Below, one piece after another: positions 18,681-28,836 of a DNA stretch of 64,000 nt; the stretch's first letter is position 1, and every line of letters begins with the position of its first letter. The notes below the pieces were generated by a model. The model was not told where the DNA came from, made no database searches, and saw only the letters and a program-made list of their open reading frames with translations. Source of the stretch: Bog-473 sp963788585 (lineage in GTDB: Bacteria > Actinomycetota > Acidimicrobiia > Acidimicrobiales > RAAP-2); assembly GCA_963788585.1 (NCBI GenBank), contig CAWBHA010000003.1:992001-1056000 (forward strand), given 5' to 3'. Made by a program: the position numbers and the translations under genes.

Positions 18681-19844
18681 GTGCAGCCATTCGACCGCAT
18701 CGACGATCCCGCGAAACTGCGGCGTCTCGTCCAGGCGATCCTGATCCTCGACGCCGAGCTCCACCTGCCCGTGGTGCTGCGCCGGATCATCGAGGAGGCC
18801 CGTGACCTCGTCGACGCCCAGTACGGGGCGTTGGGCGTGCTGACCGAGGACGGGCGGGCGCTCGACCAGTTCCTCACCGTGGGCCTCGGCTCCGAGGACG
18901 AGCAGGCCATCGGCCCGCGTCCGACGGGTCGGGGCGTCCTCGGCACGCTCATCGCCGACGACAAACCGCTGCGGCTCAGCAACATCGCGGACAGCCCGGA
19001 CAGTTACGGGATCCCGGCCGGCCACCCCGCCATGACCTCGTTCCTGGGCGTCCCGGTGCGGGTCCACGGGGAGGTCTACGGGAACCTGTACCTGACCAAC
19101 AAGAAGGACGCCAAGGAGTTCTCCGAGGACGACGAGGAGCTGGTCCTGGCGCTCGCGGTGGCCGCCGGCATCGCCATCGAGAACGCGCGCCTGCACGGGC
19201 TGGTGCGCGACCGCGCCCTCACCGAGGACCGCGACCGCATCGCGCGGGACCTGCACGACTCGGTCATCCAACGTTTGTTCGCCATCGGGCTGTCCCTTCA
19301 GGGCACGGCGCGGCTGGTCGAGCGGCCCGAGGCGGTCATGCGGATCGGCGAGGCCATCGACAAGCTCGACGAGACGATCCGCCAGCTCCGCAAGGCCATC
19401 TTCGACATCGAGCTCACCATCAACAAGGAAGGACTCCACCCGAAGGTGCTCGACCTCGTGCACGAGCTGCGTCCGGTGCTCGGCCTCCTGCCCCAGGTCT
19501 CGTTCAGCGGTCCGGTCGACACGGTCGTGACCGGAATGTTGGCCGAAGAGGTGCTGGCCGTGCTCCGTGAGGCCCTCACGAACGTCGGCAAGCACGCCAG
19601 CGCCTCGCAGGTGGTGATCACCATCGCGGCGGGGGACGAGCTGCGCCTGGTCGTCGCCGACGACGGCGTGGGCATCGACGGGCTCGCTTCGTCGGGGCTG
19701 GGCCTAAAGAACCTCCGCCAGCGGGCCGAGCGCCTGGGCGGCAGCATCGAGCTGGGCACCTCGCGGGAGGGCGGCACCCGACTCACCTGGCACGTGCCCG
19801 TCAATCCGGTCGACGAGGGCTTCGGGGTGGTTGCAAGCTCCTGA
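18681..19844 (+). CDS. DosS/DevS-like GAF sensor histidine kinase
   Basis: 387 aa, GTG start. One GAF domain (about residues 25-170), then a HisKA_3 DHp helix with phospho-acceptor His192 in DRIARDLHDSVIQRLFAIGL, then HATPase_c (REALTNVGKHA; VVADDGVGI; LGLKNLRQRAERLGGSIEL). The GAF segment YGALGVL...RGVLGTLIADDKPLRL...GHPAMTSFLGVPVRV strongly resembles the haem-binding GAF-A of DevS/DosT. His115 in GHPAM aligns, as I recall the family, with the proximal haem ligand. Mycobacterial DevS has two GAF domains; this has one. Likely role: sensing redox, O2 or NO and phosphorylating the adjacent regulator (inference). Confidence 0.88.
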   Translation: MQPFDRIDDPAKLRRLVQAILILDAELHLPVVLRRIIEEARDLVDAQYGALGVLTEDGRALDQFLTVGLGSEDEQAIGPRPTGRGVLGTLIADDKPLRLSNIADSPDSYGIPAGHPAMTSFLGVPVRVHGEVYGNLYLTNKKDAKEFSEDDEELVLALAVAAGIAIENARLHGLVRDRALTEDRDRIARDLHDSVIQRLFAIGLSLQGTARLVERPEAVMRIGEAIDKLDETIRQLRKAIFDIELTINKEGLHPKVLDLVHELRPVLGLLPQVSFSGPVDTVVTGMLAEEVLAVLREALTNVGKHASASQVVITIAAGDELRLVVADDGVGIDGLASSGLGLKNLRQRAERLGGSIELGTSREGGTRLTWHVPVNPVDEGFGVVASS

Positions 19845-19930
19845 AGCTCGGCGGATCGCGGAGGCGCCGCCTCGGCACGGCGCACGGACGCGGTCATAGC
19901 ATCGGGGTGCGAGGGGTAAGGGGGTGGACG

Positions 19931-21770
19931 ATGACCACGACAGCGGTGACGGCTCCGGTCCGGAGCGGGCTCGGCAACGCGTTCGGGCGGCGCCAGCTCT
20001 TCAGGTACCCCAACACGCTGCCGCGGCTCGGGTACCTGGCCATCGTGGTGCTCACGACGATCATGCTCTATTACCTCTACTACGTGGAGGGAGCGGTGAC
20101 CCCGTTGCTGCTGCCCTACTACCACATGTCGTTCCAGTACTTCTTGTACCTGCTGGTCGTCGTCCAACGCGATCGGCGCCTTCAGCGCCTTCATCGGTGG
20201 CCTCTCCGACAAGATCGGGCGGGCCAACCTCACGATCTACGGGACGCTGGTTGTCGCGCTCGTCCAGCTCTTCGCCATCCCGCACATCCATGACAAGTTC
20301 TGGTTTGCCGCCTCCTACTGTGTGATCGGGTTCGTCGAGGGCATCATCCTCGTGTCGACGCCGGCGCTCATGCGGGACTTCTCACCCCAGATGGGCCGCG
20401 GTGTGGCCATGGGATTCTGGGCTCTGGGCCCGACCATGGGCGCCCTGCGCCGCCAGCCTGGTGGCCACGCACACCCTGCCGCACCTCGCGCCCTGGCAGG
20501 ACCAGTTCATCATCTCGGGCCTGGTGTGCCTGGGCGTGGTCGTCGTCGCGTTCTTCTTCCTGCGCGAGCTCTCGCCACAGCTGCGCGACCAGCTGATGGT
20601 GATCAGAGCGCGAACGGGCCCTGGTCGAGGCGCGGGCCATGGGCATCGACGTCGAGAAGGCGACACGACACCCGATCCGCTCCATGATGAAGCTCGACCT
20701 GATCACCTCGTCCGTCGCCATCTCGGTGTTCCTGCTCTTCTATTACGCCTCGGTCAGCGTGCTCACGATCTACTGGGTGGTGACCTTCAACCGGACGACC
20801 CCGCAGGCCAACGGGATCAACGTCTGGCTCGCCGCGTTCCTCTCCGGCGGCCTCGTCGTGGCGGGCTTCCTGTCGGACTGGGCCCGGGTGCGCAAGCCGT
20901 TCATGCTCGTCGGGGCGGTCTGCGCCATGGTGATGATGGTCTTCCTCATTCGGCAGACGGACCACCCACACACCGGCTACTACTCCAACGTCCTCGTGAT
21001 CGTGCTGCTGGCGGTCTCGATCTCGCTGGCCTACGCACCGTGGATGGCCAACTACACCGAGCAGGTCGAATCGCACAACCCGGCCCTGACGGCGTCGGGC
21101 CTGGCCGTCTGGGGATGGATCCTGCGGATCACCGTCGCGCTGTCGTTCCTCGTGCTGCCCTACGTGATCACGACGTCCACCGTGCTCGTGGACAACCAGA
21201 CGTCGGCCACCGCCCTGCAGGCGATCCAGGCGGCGGAGCCCTACGCCCCGTCCACGTCCCCGCCCGCGTGCAACCCGGCAGCGGCACCTGCGTCGGTGAT
21301 CACGGGCCTGCAGGCGACGGACCAGGCCGGACCCGAGACGCTGGCCACGCTTCTCGGCGCGTGCAACACGACACACAACCTGACCAAGGCGCTGACCGCG
21401 GCCGGCGGCCTGACCAACCCCCAGGTCCAGGGCCTGCTCGCCTACAACCCGCTGGCCCTGGCCATCCAGAAGGGCCAGGTGGTCAGCCAGGCCGAGATCG
21501 CCTCCAAGGTGGGCGTGCACTCGCAGAACCTGGCAACCCTGCTCGTCGCCGAGCAGAAGCTGTTGCCGGCGCAGAAGACCTCGCCGGGGGAGTGGAAGCG
21601 CTGGTGGACGGTGTGCCTGATCGGCCAGCTGGTGTTCGCCGTCCTCGTTTTCTTCATGCGGGGCCGCTGGAGCCCCCGGGCAGCCCGGCGCGACCTCGAG
21701 CGAGCACGATCGCATGGTCTCGGAGGAACTGGCGAAGCTCGCCGCCGCACAGCCGGCGACGGTGTCCTGA
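19931..21770 (+). CDS. MFS transporter with a large loop before the last helix, four frameshifts
   Basis: Major facilitator membrane transporter. ATG 19931 has an AAGGGGG RBS. Segments in successive frames join as one protein: LGYLAIVVLTTIMLYYLYYV; SNAIGAFSAFIGGLSDKIGR (the cytoplasmic GxxxDxxGR-type loop); FVEGIILVSTPALMRDF; LVCLGVVVVAFFFLRELSP; then twelve-helix-type C-terminal half with SGGLVVAGFLSDWARVRKP. Breaks at about 20,163, 20,450, 20,610 and 21,705 are each repaired by removing one base, giving 611 aa. Unusual: about 140 residues (Asn/Gln/Ala-rich, two Cys) between the penultimate and last helices, predicted extracytoplasmic. Substrate unknown; possibly a sugar- or acid-type permease. 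Confidence 0.75.
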
Positions 21771-21882
21771 GGCGACCCGACCCGCGCCATCGCGCCCACG
21801 GCCACAGCTGCAGAAACCTGGCCTAGGGTTAAATTCGACATCGACGTCGAGAATGAACTCGAGATCGAGCCCGGGAGGGACA

Positions 21883-23049
21883 ATGACGCTGGCACTGGAC
21901 GGTCTGCGGGTGGTCGACGCCGACACCCATCTGACCGAGGCGCACGACCTGTGGACGAAGCGGGCCCCGGCCAAATACGCCGACCGTGTGCCGCACGTCG
22001 TCGAGGTCGACGGCAAGCCCATGTGGTACGTGGACGGCGCCGAGCTCGGCTTTGCCGGCGGCGGCGGGGTCATCGACCGTGACGGCGGCAAGGGCCGCGC
22101 CGCCGAGGCGCTCTTCGAGTGGACCCAGGACCAGATCCACCTCGGGGCCTTCGACATCCAGGCGCGCATCGAGGTGATGAACGACTCGGGGATCTTCGCC
22201 CAGGTCTGCTTCCCCAACTCCATCGGCCTCGGGGGCCAGGGGATCTCCGACATCGTGAAGGACCCCGAGCTGCGCCTGCTCTGCGTCCAGATCTACAACG
22301 ACGCGATGGGCGAGGTCCAGGCCGACTCGGGTGGCCGCCTCCTCCCCATGCCCGTGCTGCCGGCGTGGGACGTGGACGCCGCCGTGACCGAGGCCAAGCG
22401 GGTCGCCGCACTGGACCTGCGCGGCGTCAACATCACCTCGGACCCCAACGACGTCGGCGGCCCGGACCTCGCGAGCCGGGCCTGGGACCCCTTGTGGGAT
22501 GTCTGCGCTGACCTCCAGCTCCCCGTGCACTTCCACATCGGCGCCAGCCTCACGACCATGACCTACTTCGGGACCTACCCCTGGGAGTCGCAGGACGAGG
22601 ACACCAAACTGGCCATCGGCGGGACGCTGCTCTTCATCGGCAACGCACGCGTGGTGACCAACATCATCCTGAGCGGCATGCTCGACCGTCACCCCGCGCT
22701 CAAGATGGTCTCGGTCGAGAGCGGCGTAGGTTGGGTCCCCTTCATCCTCGAGGCGCTCGACTACGAGATGTCCGAGAACGCGCCGAAGCAGCTCGAGGGC
22801 ATGGCGATGCTCCCCTCGGAGTACTTCAAGCGGAACCTCTACGCCACCTTCTGGTTCGAGAAGAACAACCTGCCCGCGCTCATCGACTCGGTCGGTGTGG
22901 ACAGCGTGCTCTTCGAGACGGACTTCCCGCACCCGACCTGCCTGTACCCCAAGCCGCTCGACACCGTCGCCGAGAAGATGGCGACCCTGAGCCCTGCGGT
23001 GCAACGCAAGATCCTGGGAGAGAACGCGCAGAAGCTGTATCGGCTCTGA
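21883..23049 (+). CDS. Amidohydrolase family 2 (TIM-barrel metal-dependent hydrolase)
   Basis: 388 aa, ATG 21883 with GGGAGGGA five bases upstream. The opening VVDADTHLTE is a family-2 (PF04909) variant of the metal motif, with DADTH in place of DxHxH. Mid-protein VHFHIGASL supplies a metal-ligand His, ERHPALKM-type HPALKMVSVESG is present, and the C-terminal FETDFPHPTCLYP provides the catalytic Asp. Homologues in actinobacteria are annotated as predicted metal-dependent hydrolases near steroid, aromatic or lipid degradation genes. The specific reaction cannot be assigned. Intact, unlike its two neighbours. Confidence 0.88.
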   Translation: MTLALDGLRVVDADTHLTEAHDLWTKRAPAKYADRVPHVVEVDGKPMWYVDGAELGFAGGGGVIDRDGGKGRAAEALFEWTQDQIHLGAFDIQARIEVMNDSGIFAQVCFPNSIGLGGQGISDIVKDPELRLLCVQIYNDAMGEVQADSGGRLLPMPVLPAWDVDAAVTEAKRVAALDLRGVNITSDPNDVGGPDLASRAWDPLWDVCADLQLPVHFHIGASLTTMTYFGTYPWESQDEDTKLAIGGTLLFIGNARVVTNIILSGMLDRHPALKMVSVESGVGWVPFILEALDYEMSENAPKQLEGMAMLPSEYFKRNLYATFWFEKNNLPALIDSVGVDSVLFETDFPHPTCLYPKPLDTVAEKMATLSPAVQRKILGENAQKLYRL

Positions 23050-23314
23050 GGGTTCGCCGCGCCGGTGCATCGGACCGGAACGTCACCTCCGGCCGAGCCA
23101 CCCGGAATTCTCACTGTGCTGCGAGGCGATCTCTTCCGTAGGGTCGTGTCCCACAGGGCCCGCTCGGCTCCGGTTCGACGTTCGTCGGGCCGGGCTCCAG
23201 GATTCGATCCCGGATCTGCTGGGTATGTGCCACCGAAATCGGAGCCGGGATTGGGCGGACCAGGGGGGTGGTCGGAAGACGGACCCGGGTTAGACAGCCA
23301 GGGGGTTGAGGACA

Positions 23315-25517
23315 GTGGCGCGTGTCGACACTGACGCCGACGCACGCGAGGCCGAGCCGGGTCTCGGTCACGTCCGCGGACTCGACGGGATCCGCGCCCT
23401 GTCGGTATTGGCGATCATCGCCTTCCACTCGGGCTTGAGCTGGATCCCGGGTGGCTACTACGGAGTCGACGCCTTCTTCGTGCTGTCGGGCTTCCTCATC
23501 ACGACGCTGCTCGTCGGAGAGTGGGGCCTCTCCGGGACCATCGGCCTGCGGCGGTTCTGGGCCCGCAGGGCCAGGCGCCTTCTGCCGGCCTTGTTCCTTC
23601 TGGTCGCGGTGATCGGAATCGTGATGGCGACGTTGCCGGGCGTCTTCAGCACACCGCACGCGTTCGCGAACGCACTCTCGACGCTCTTCTACGCCTCCAA
23701 CTGGTACCAGATCCACGCCGGAGTGCCCTACTTCTCGCTTTCGAGCCAGCCGTCCCCGTGGGTCCACACCTGGTCGCTGGCGATCGAGGAGCAGTTCTAT
23801 CTGGTGTGGCCCATCGTCCTCCTCCTCGTGCTGGGCTTCGGGACCCGACGAGGTGGGAGCGACAGATCCGCGTCGGTGGATCATCCGTACGGGCGAAGCG
23901 TCGGCGGCTCCACCTTCTCTTCACACTGGTGTGCGTCGGTGCCCTGGCCTCGGCCGCCCTTATGGCACACCTCGCTCCCCACGGTTACGACGCCCGGGCC
24001 TACTACGGCACCGACACCCGCGCCCAGGCGCTTCTCGTTGGCGCAGCCATCGCGGTGGGTCTCACCCTCTGGGGCCGGGCGGGCTGGGGACCACGCTGCG
24101 CACGGCTTGCGTCAGGCCTGGCGCTCGCGGGCGTGGCCGGAACGGCCGTGCTGTGGGCGACCACCACCGAAACGTCGACGTTCGCCTTCCGGGGCGGGTT
24201 CCTGGCGGCCAGCCTGGCTGCGGGTGCGGTGGTCATCGGGTGCGCCGTCGCGCCCCGCTCGCTCGTCGTGCGCCTCCTCGAGCTGCCACCGCTGCCGCAG
24301 TTGGGCCGGATCTCCTACGGCATGTACCTCTGGTATTGGCCGACGCTGCTCGCCACGAGCGGCCGACGGCTCGATTGGGGCACCTACCAACTCTTCGCGC
24401 TCCGGGTCGTCTTGACCGTGGCGATAGCCGCCGTGAGCTACGAGCTCGTGGAGAAGCCGATCCGTTACGGCGCGCTTCGGCGCTGGCGCATGGCCACGGT
24501 GGCTCCCGTCGGGGTCGCTGCCGCCCTCGGCGCCGTTCTCGCCGGCACGATGGTGCCGGTCGCGGCCACGGCGCTGCAAGGGGAGCAACTGCACGCCCCG
24601 CCGGCGGCCGGGCTGGTGGCAGAGCCGACCATCCGGCCGCTGTCCAACCGCGAGTTGGCCGTGGACTCGATCCTGGCACAGCTCGACGAACAAACCCGTC
24701 AAGGTCCTCTTGGTGGGCGACTCCCTCGCGGGCTCACTCGGTGTGGGCCTGGCGCTCGAGGCGAGTCAATACGGCGTGCAGGTCGTCAACGAGGGGTCAC
24801 CCTCCTGTTCGGTGTCCATGCAGGGCGAGATCCAGGTGCTCTGGTACACGGTGCCGCCCGGCCCCCCCTGCAACATCGGGGGCAACGCAGACTCGGTGTT
24901 GACCACCTGGCGCCAATGGGTCGACGCCTACAACCCCGACGTGGTCGTGTACCTGGCCCGGGGCGAGACGTTCAACCAGCAGGTCGACGGCGTTTGGCAG
25001 AACCTCGGTGAGCCGGCGTTCGACAGCTACGTGGGCGGCCGCTTCACCAGCGCAGCCGAGGTCCTCGGCTCCACGCGGCGCCGCTGTGGTGTTCTTGACG
25101 GTCCCCTACTTCGACAGCGGGATCTCCGGGGCCGGTACACCGTGGCCCGAGGACAATCCGCTCCGGGTGCAGGTCGACAATGCGATCATCCGAGGCGTCG
25201 CGGCGGCCTCGGCGGGGAAGGTAAACGTGTTCGATCTGAACGCGCTGGTTTCACCGGGCGGGCATTATTCGCCCACCGTGGGGCCCGTCAATGTGCGCTG
25301 TGGCGACGGGGTGCACTTCTCGCAATCCGGCGGGATCTTCGTCGGCATGGCGTTGGCGCCGGAACTGGCTGCGTTGGGCCAGGCGCACGCGCGGTGCCTC
25401 TCCCGGAGGGGACGTGGCCCGGACCGCTCCCGTCGTCCACTCCGCCGTGGTATTCGAGCCTGCCCTGCCAATAGTCCCGGCAACGCGCTCGATGCAGGTC
25501 CCGAGGGGGCCTCGTGA
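23315..25517 (+). CDS. OafA/YrhL-type acyltransferase fused to an SGNH domain, three frameshifts
   Basis: Membrane O-acyltransferase. GTG 23315 (GAGG upstream). N-terminal acyltransferase-3 domain: RGLDGIRALSVLAIIAFHSG with catalytic His, GGYYGVDAFFVLSGFLITTL, FWARRARRLLPALF, WSLAIEEQFYLVWP, then LGRISYGMYLWYWPTLL and YELVEKPIRYG. After the last helix an SGNH hydrolase-like domain follows: VLLVGDSLAGSLG (nucleophile Ser) and DGVHFSQSGG (Asp-His). Frame breaks at about 23,850, 24,695 and 25,072; correction gives about 733 aa, typical for this fusion. It probably acetylates an envelope polysaccharide or lipid (inference). The C-terminal tail after ALGQAH is uncertain. Confidence 0.8.
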
Positions 25518-25623
25518 GGGGTGCCTCGGCTGACCCTTGTGCTGGACAAGGGCACCGTGCCGGACCAGATTGTGGCATGCATGAGGTCGCAGTCGTTCCC
25601 ACCTTGCGTTCGGTCGGTCGTTG

Positions 25624-26974
25624 TTGAAGTACCGCTGGGTGGTCTTGCTGCTCGCCGCCTGCGGCACCGGCGCCGTGTGCGTCGGCCCCGCCGGCCGGGG
25701 CCCGACCAGGCGACACGTCCCAGACGCCGTACGACCACGGCGTGGGGCTGATGATCGAGACCTTCGTCGACTCCTCACGCTCGACGCCCGCCCACAACGG
25801 TGAACCGGCGCTGTCGAGCCGGACGCTCGTCACCTCCATCTGGTATCCGGCGGCGTCGGTGCGGGCGTCTGCGACGCCAAAGGCGAATGCCACGCCGGAC
25901 ACCGCCGACGGACCGTTCCCGCTGATCGTCTTCTCCCACGGCCTCGGAACGCTGCCGCGCCAGTACGCATCCTTGCTCAGCGCCTGGGCTGCGGCGGGGT
26001 TCGTGGTGGCGGCACCGAAGTTCCCCTTGACCAGTCTTGGTGTCCCCGGAGGAGTCGACACCGCCGACGTGTACAGCCAGCCGGGCGACGTGAGCTTCGT
26101 GATCAGCTCGATGCTGCAGCTCTCCGCAGCACACTCGGGACCCCTGAGCGGCATGATCTCGCCTGGTGGGGTCGGCGTCGCAGGACACTCCGAAGGCGCC
26201 ATCACCACGCTCGGCTTCTTCAACACCTGCTGCCGGGACCCACGCGTCAAGGCCGCCGCGGTGTTCTCGGGCGATCCTGAGGCATACCCGGGAGGTCACT
26301 ACGTCTTTGACGGACAGCCACCGATGCTCGTCGTGCATGGCACGAAGGACGGCTTCCTGCCCTATGGGCAGATGGTGTCGGTGTTCAATCAGCAGAAGGG
26401 TCCCAAGGTGCTCCTGAGCTTGCTCGGGGCCAACCACGGGAACTGGATACATCCCCGGAGCAAGTGGTTCCCGAGTGTCGCCCGCACCAGCACCGACTTC
26501 TTTCTGCGCTACCTCGAGGGTTCCAAGCAGGCCGGGGCGCGCATCGTCCACGATGCCGAACCGGGCGTGACGACCGTTCGCTACGCGCCCAGGCCCGGCG
26601 AGTCGATGACTGTCGCGCCTCCGCCCACGCCGCCGACCCACCGACACGCGTCCCTCACGCCATCGAAGGGACTGCAAAATGGGCAGACGGTCACCGTGCG
26701 CTGGACGGGATACCTGCCTGGCAACGTCGTCAACATCGTCGAGTGCTCCGGAGGCACGGAGGTCGATTGTGACATTGCGGCAGGACGTTTCCTCGTTCCC
26801 GATTCCACCGGGTCCGGTTCGACCGCCCTGCGTGTCGTCGAGGGTCAGGTCGGCGACCGGATGTGCGGCGCCGCAAGAGCGCCCTGTTCCGTCTACGTGA
26901 ACGATGCCGGGCTCCTCTCACCTTCCGCGTCGGTCCGGATCCCGATCGCCTTCGCCGGCGGCTCTCAGCCCTAG
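25624..26974 (+). CDS. Lipoprotein alpha/beta hydrolase with C-terminal neocarzinostatin-like domain, one frameshift
   Basis: TTG 25624 opens a signal peptide LKYRWVVLLLAACGTGAV whose LAAC is a lipobox, so Cys would be lipidated. The frame shifts by one base near 25,700 and continues GDTSQTPYDHGVGLMIETFV. The hydrolase domain has PLIVFSHGLGTLPRQYASLL, nucleophile GHSEG, and a GANHGNW His region, similar to PAF-acetylhydrolase/dienelactone-type esterases. After a proline-rich linker, about 110 residues read TPSKGLQNGQTVTVRWTGYL...NIVECSGG...CDIAAGRF...RMCGAARAPCSVYV, the four-cysteine beta-sandwich pattern of neocarzinostatin-like domains. Corrected length is about 449 aa. Likely surface-exposed esterase (inference). 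Confidence 0.75.
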
Positions 26975-27092
26975 GGCATGTGCGTCGGTCTCGTCCTGCG
27001 CATCGGGGTCCGGTGGGTGCACCGGTAGCATGAGCGGGTTGCAACCACTGACCCCCGGGGTCCGACGCGGGCCCTTGGAGGAGAGGAGCCAC

Positions 27093-27287
27093 ATGCAGGT
27101 GCTCGCTGACGTGACCAGTGGCGGCTTCATCGGTCTGTGGGCCGTGATCTACCTGGTCCTGCTGATCACGCTGGGGATCCTGTCCATCAGGAAGGGCCAT
27201 TGGGTCATGTTTCTCGTCGGACTCTTCGTGCCGATCTTCTGGCTCATCGGCGCGCTCTTGCCCAGCCGCCGCCGAACACGCGGCTGA
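27093..27287 (+). CDS. Small two-helix membrane protein
   Basis: 64 aa. ATG 27093 with GGAGGAGAGG upstream. Two predicted membrane helices: IGLWAVIYLVLLITLGILSI and WVMFLVGLFVPIFWLIGALL, then a basic tail PSRRRTRG. No domain recognised; such short proteins occur widely in actinobacteria (phospholipase_D-nuclease_N-like pattern with a single WVMFLVGLF...P..W is possible). Stands alone between the hydrolase and the DyP gene. The upstream in-frame extension is Pro/Ser-rich and not credible. Confidence 0.65.
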   Translation: MQVLADVTSGGFIGLWAVIYLVLLITLGILSIRKGHWVMFLVGLFVPIFWLIGALLPSRRRTRG

Positions 27288-27350
27288 TCTCGGTCGACCG
27301 CTCGGGTGGCCGGGACCCCTTCAGTGTGAGGCCTTCGTAAGATCCCCCAG

Positions 27351-28718
27351 ATGGACGGGGGTACCGAGCGAGCAGAGGCGAACCCACCTCCGCCGGATGA
27401 GGAGCCGGGCCCCTCGGAGCGCATGCGCCTGACTCGCCGTTCGGTCCTGCGCAACGGACTGCTCGTGGGCGCCGGCGCCGTGACCGGGGCAGCCGCCGGC
27501 GCGATCGTCGGCGACGAGGTCGGCGCGCCCGGCGCGTCGGCGGGGGGCGCCATGGAGCCCTTCTACGGCGCCCATCAGTCGGGCATCCTCACCGGCACCC
27601 AGCGTCAGGTGGTCCTGGCTGCGTTCGACCTGACCGAACGCGCGAGCCGGGCCGACCTCACGGCTCTCCTCGAGGAGTGGACCGCACTCGGGGCGGTGCT
27701 CGCCAGGGGAGCATCGGCCCGCATCCCGGATCACGACCCGTCGCGCGCGCACCCCGACAGCACCGGGAGCTCGACGACCGAAGACTCCTATGAGGCGTAC
27801 CTGCTCGGCCCCGAGCGGCTCACGGTGACCGTCGGCTTCGGTCGATCGCTGTTCCGAGATCGTGACGGCACTGACCGGTTCGGTCTCGGCGCTCGGCTTC
27901 CGCCTGCGCTGATCGACCTGCCGGCCTTCGCCCGCGACGAGCTCGTGCCGGCGGAGGGCGGAGGCGACCTCTTTTTGCAGGCCTGCGCCGATGATCCACA
28001 GGTGGCCTTCCACGCCGTCCGCAGCATTGACCGCATCGCGCCCGAGATCGCCACGCTGCGGTGGACCCAGGAGGGTTTCTCGCCTTCGAACAACGGGGGA
28101 ACGCCTCGGAACCTCATGGGTTTCAAGGACGGGACGATGAACTCCAACCTCCAACCCCCGGCCGATCTCGGGGCGACCTTGTGGGCCGGAGCGGAGGGGC
28201 CGGCCTGGATGCGGGGCGGGACCTACCTCGTGTACCGGCGTATCCGAATGATGCTCGAGCAGTGGGACCGCCTCGCGCCCGACGCGCAAGAGCAGGTCAT
28301 CGGGCGGAGGAAGCTCGACGGCGCCCCTCTCGGCCAATCGAGCGAGTTTTCTCCGCTCGATCTCGGCAAGCTCGATGACCAGGGTAACTGGGTCGTCCCG
28401 GTGCTCTCGCACGTCCGTATTGCGTCTCCCCTGGTCAACGAAGGAGCCGTGGTCGTCCGTCGCTCCTTTTCGTACGCCAATGGAACGACCCCGGGTGCGA
28501 CGAGGTCCCCGGAGCATCGGGACCTCGAATACGACGCGGGGTCGCTCTTCCTCGCGTACCAAAAGGACCCACGGACGGGCTTCGTGCCCATCTACGACAA
28601 GTTGGCCAACGTGGACACACTGCGGAGGTTCACGACGCATACGGCCAGTGCGGTGTTTGCCGTTCCCCCCGCAGCCTCCGGTCCAGGCGACTGGATCGGC
28701 GGCGGTCTCTTCGCGTAG
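27351..28718 (+). CDS. Tat-exported DyP-type haem peroxidase (EfeB/deferrochelatase-like)
   Basis: 455 aa from ATG 27351. Twin-arginine signal RLTRRSVLRNGLLVGAGAVTG (Arg-Arg followed by a hydrophobic stretch) lies at residues about 26-48, so export is folded and cofactor-loaded. The DyP signature GFKDGTMNSN supplies the distal Asp; the Arg in the later FSYANG/VVRRSF region and the proximal His are consistent with the family. The region TYLVYRRIRMMLEQWDRL and the C-terminal FLAYQKDPRTGFVPIYDKL are typical. Function: haem peroxidase, possibly iron extraction from haem, but no efeU/efeO genes adjoin it. No frame problems. Confidence 0.92.
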   Translation: MDGGTERAEANPPPPDEEPGPSERMRLTRRSVLRNGLLVGAGAVTGAAAGAIVGDEVGAPGASAGGAMEPFYGAHQSGILTGTQRQVVLAAFDLTERASRADLTALLEEWTALGAVLARGASARIPDHDPSRAHPDSTGSSTTEDSYEAYLLGPERLTVTVGFGRSLFRDRDGTDRFGLGARLPPALIDLPAFARDELVPAEGGGDLFLQACADDPQVAFHAVRSIDRIAPEIATLRWTQEGFSPSNNGGTPRNLMGFKDGTMNSNLQPPADLGATLWAGAEGPAWMRGGTYLVYRRIRMMLEQWDRLAPDAQEQVIGRRKLDGAPLGQSSEFSPLDLGKLDDQGNWVVPVLSHVRIASPLVNEGAVVVRRSFSYANGTTPGATRSPEHRDLEYDAGSLFLAYQKDPRTGFVPIYDKLANVDTLRRFTTHTASAVFAVPPAASGPGDWIGGGLFA

Positions 28719-28836
28719 GTCCTCACCGCCGGTCCGTCATCGAGTGCCTCCTCTGTAGTACCTTCCGACTCGAGGGGTGCTGGTCGGCCCTTTTGCGGCT
28801 CGCCCCCGCTTCCCCCCACCGGTGAGGAGACAACGG

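Noticed and set aside
21836..21857. ATTC...GAAT imperfect palindrome before the amidohydrolase at 21883
   Set aside because: Arms match only with a bulge; it overlaps the RBS region and may be chance.
13589..25760. Programmed +1 frameshifting as a shared mechanism
   Set aside because: The break sites have no common slippery sequence or stop-codon context and lie in unrelated housekeeping-type genes; error is simpler.
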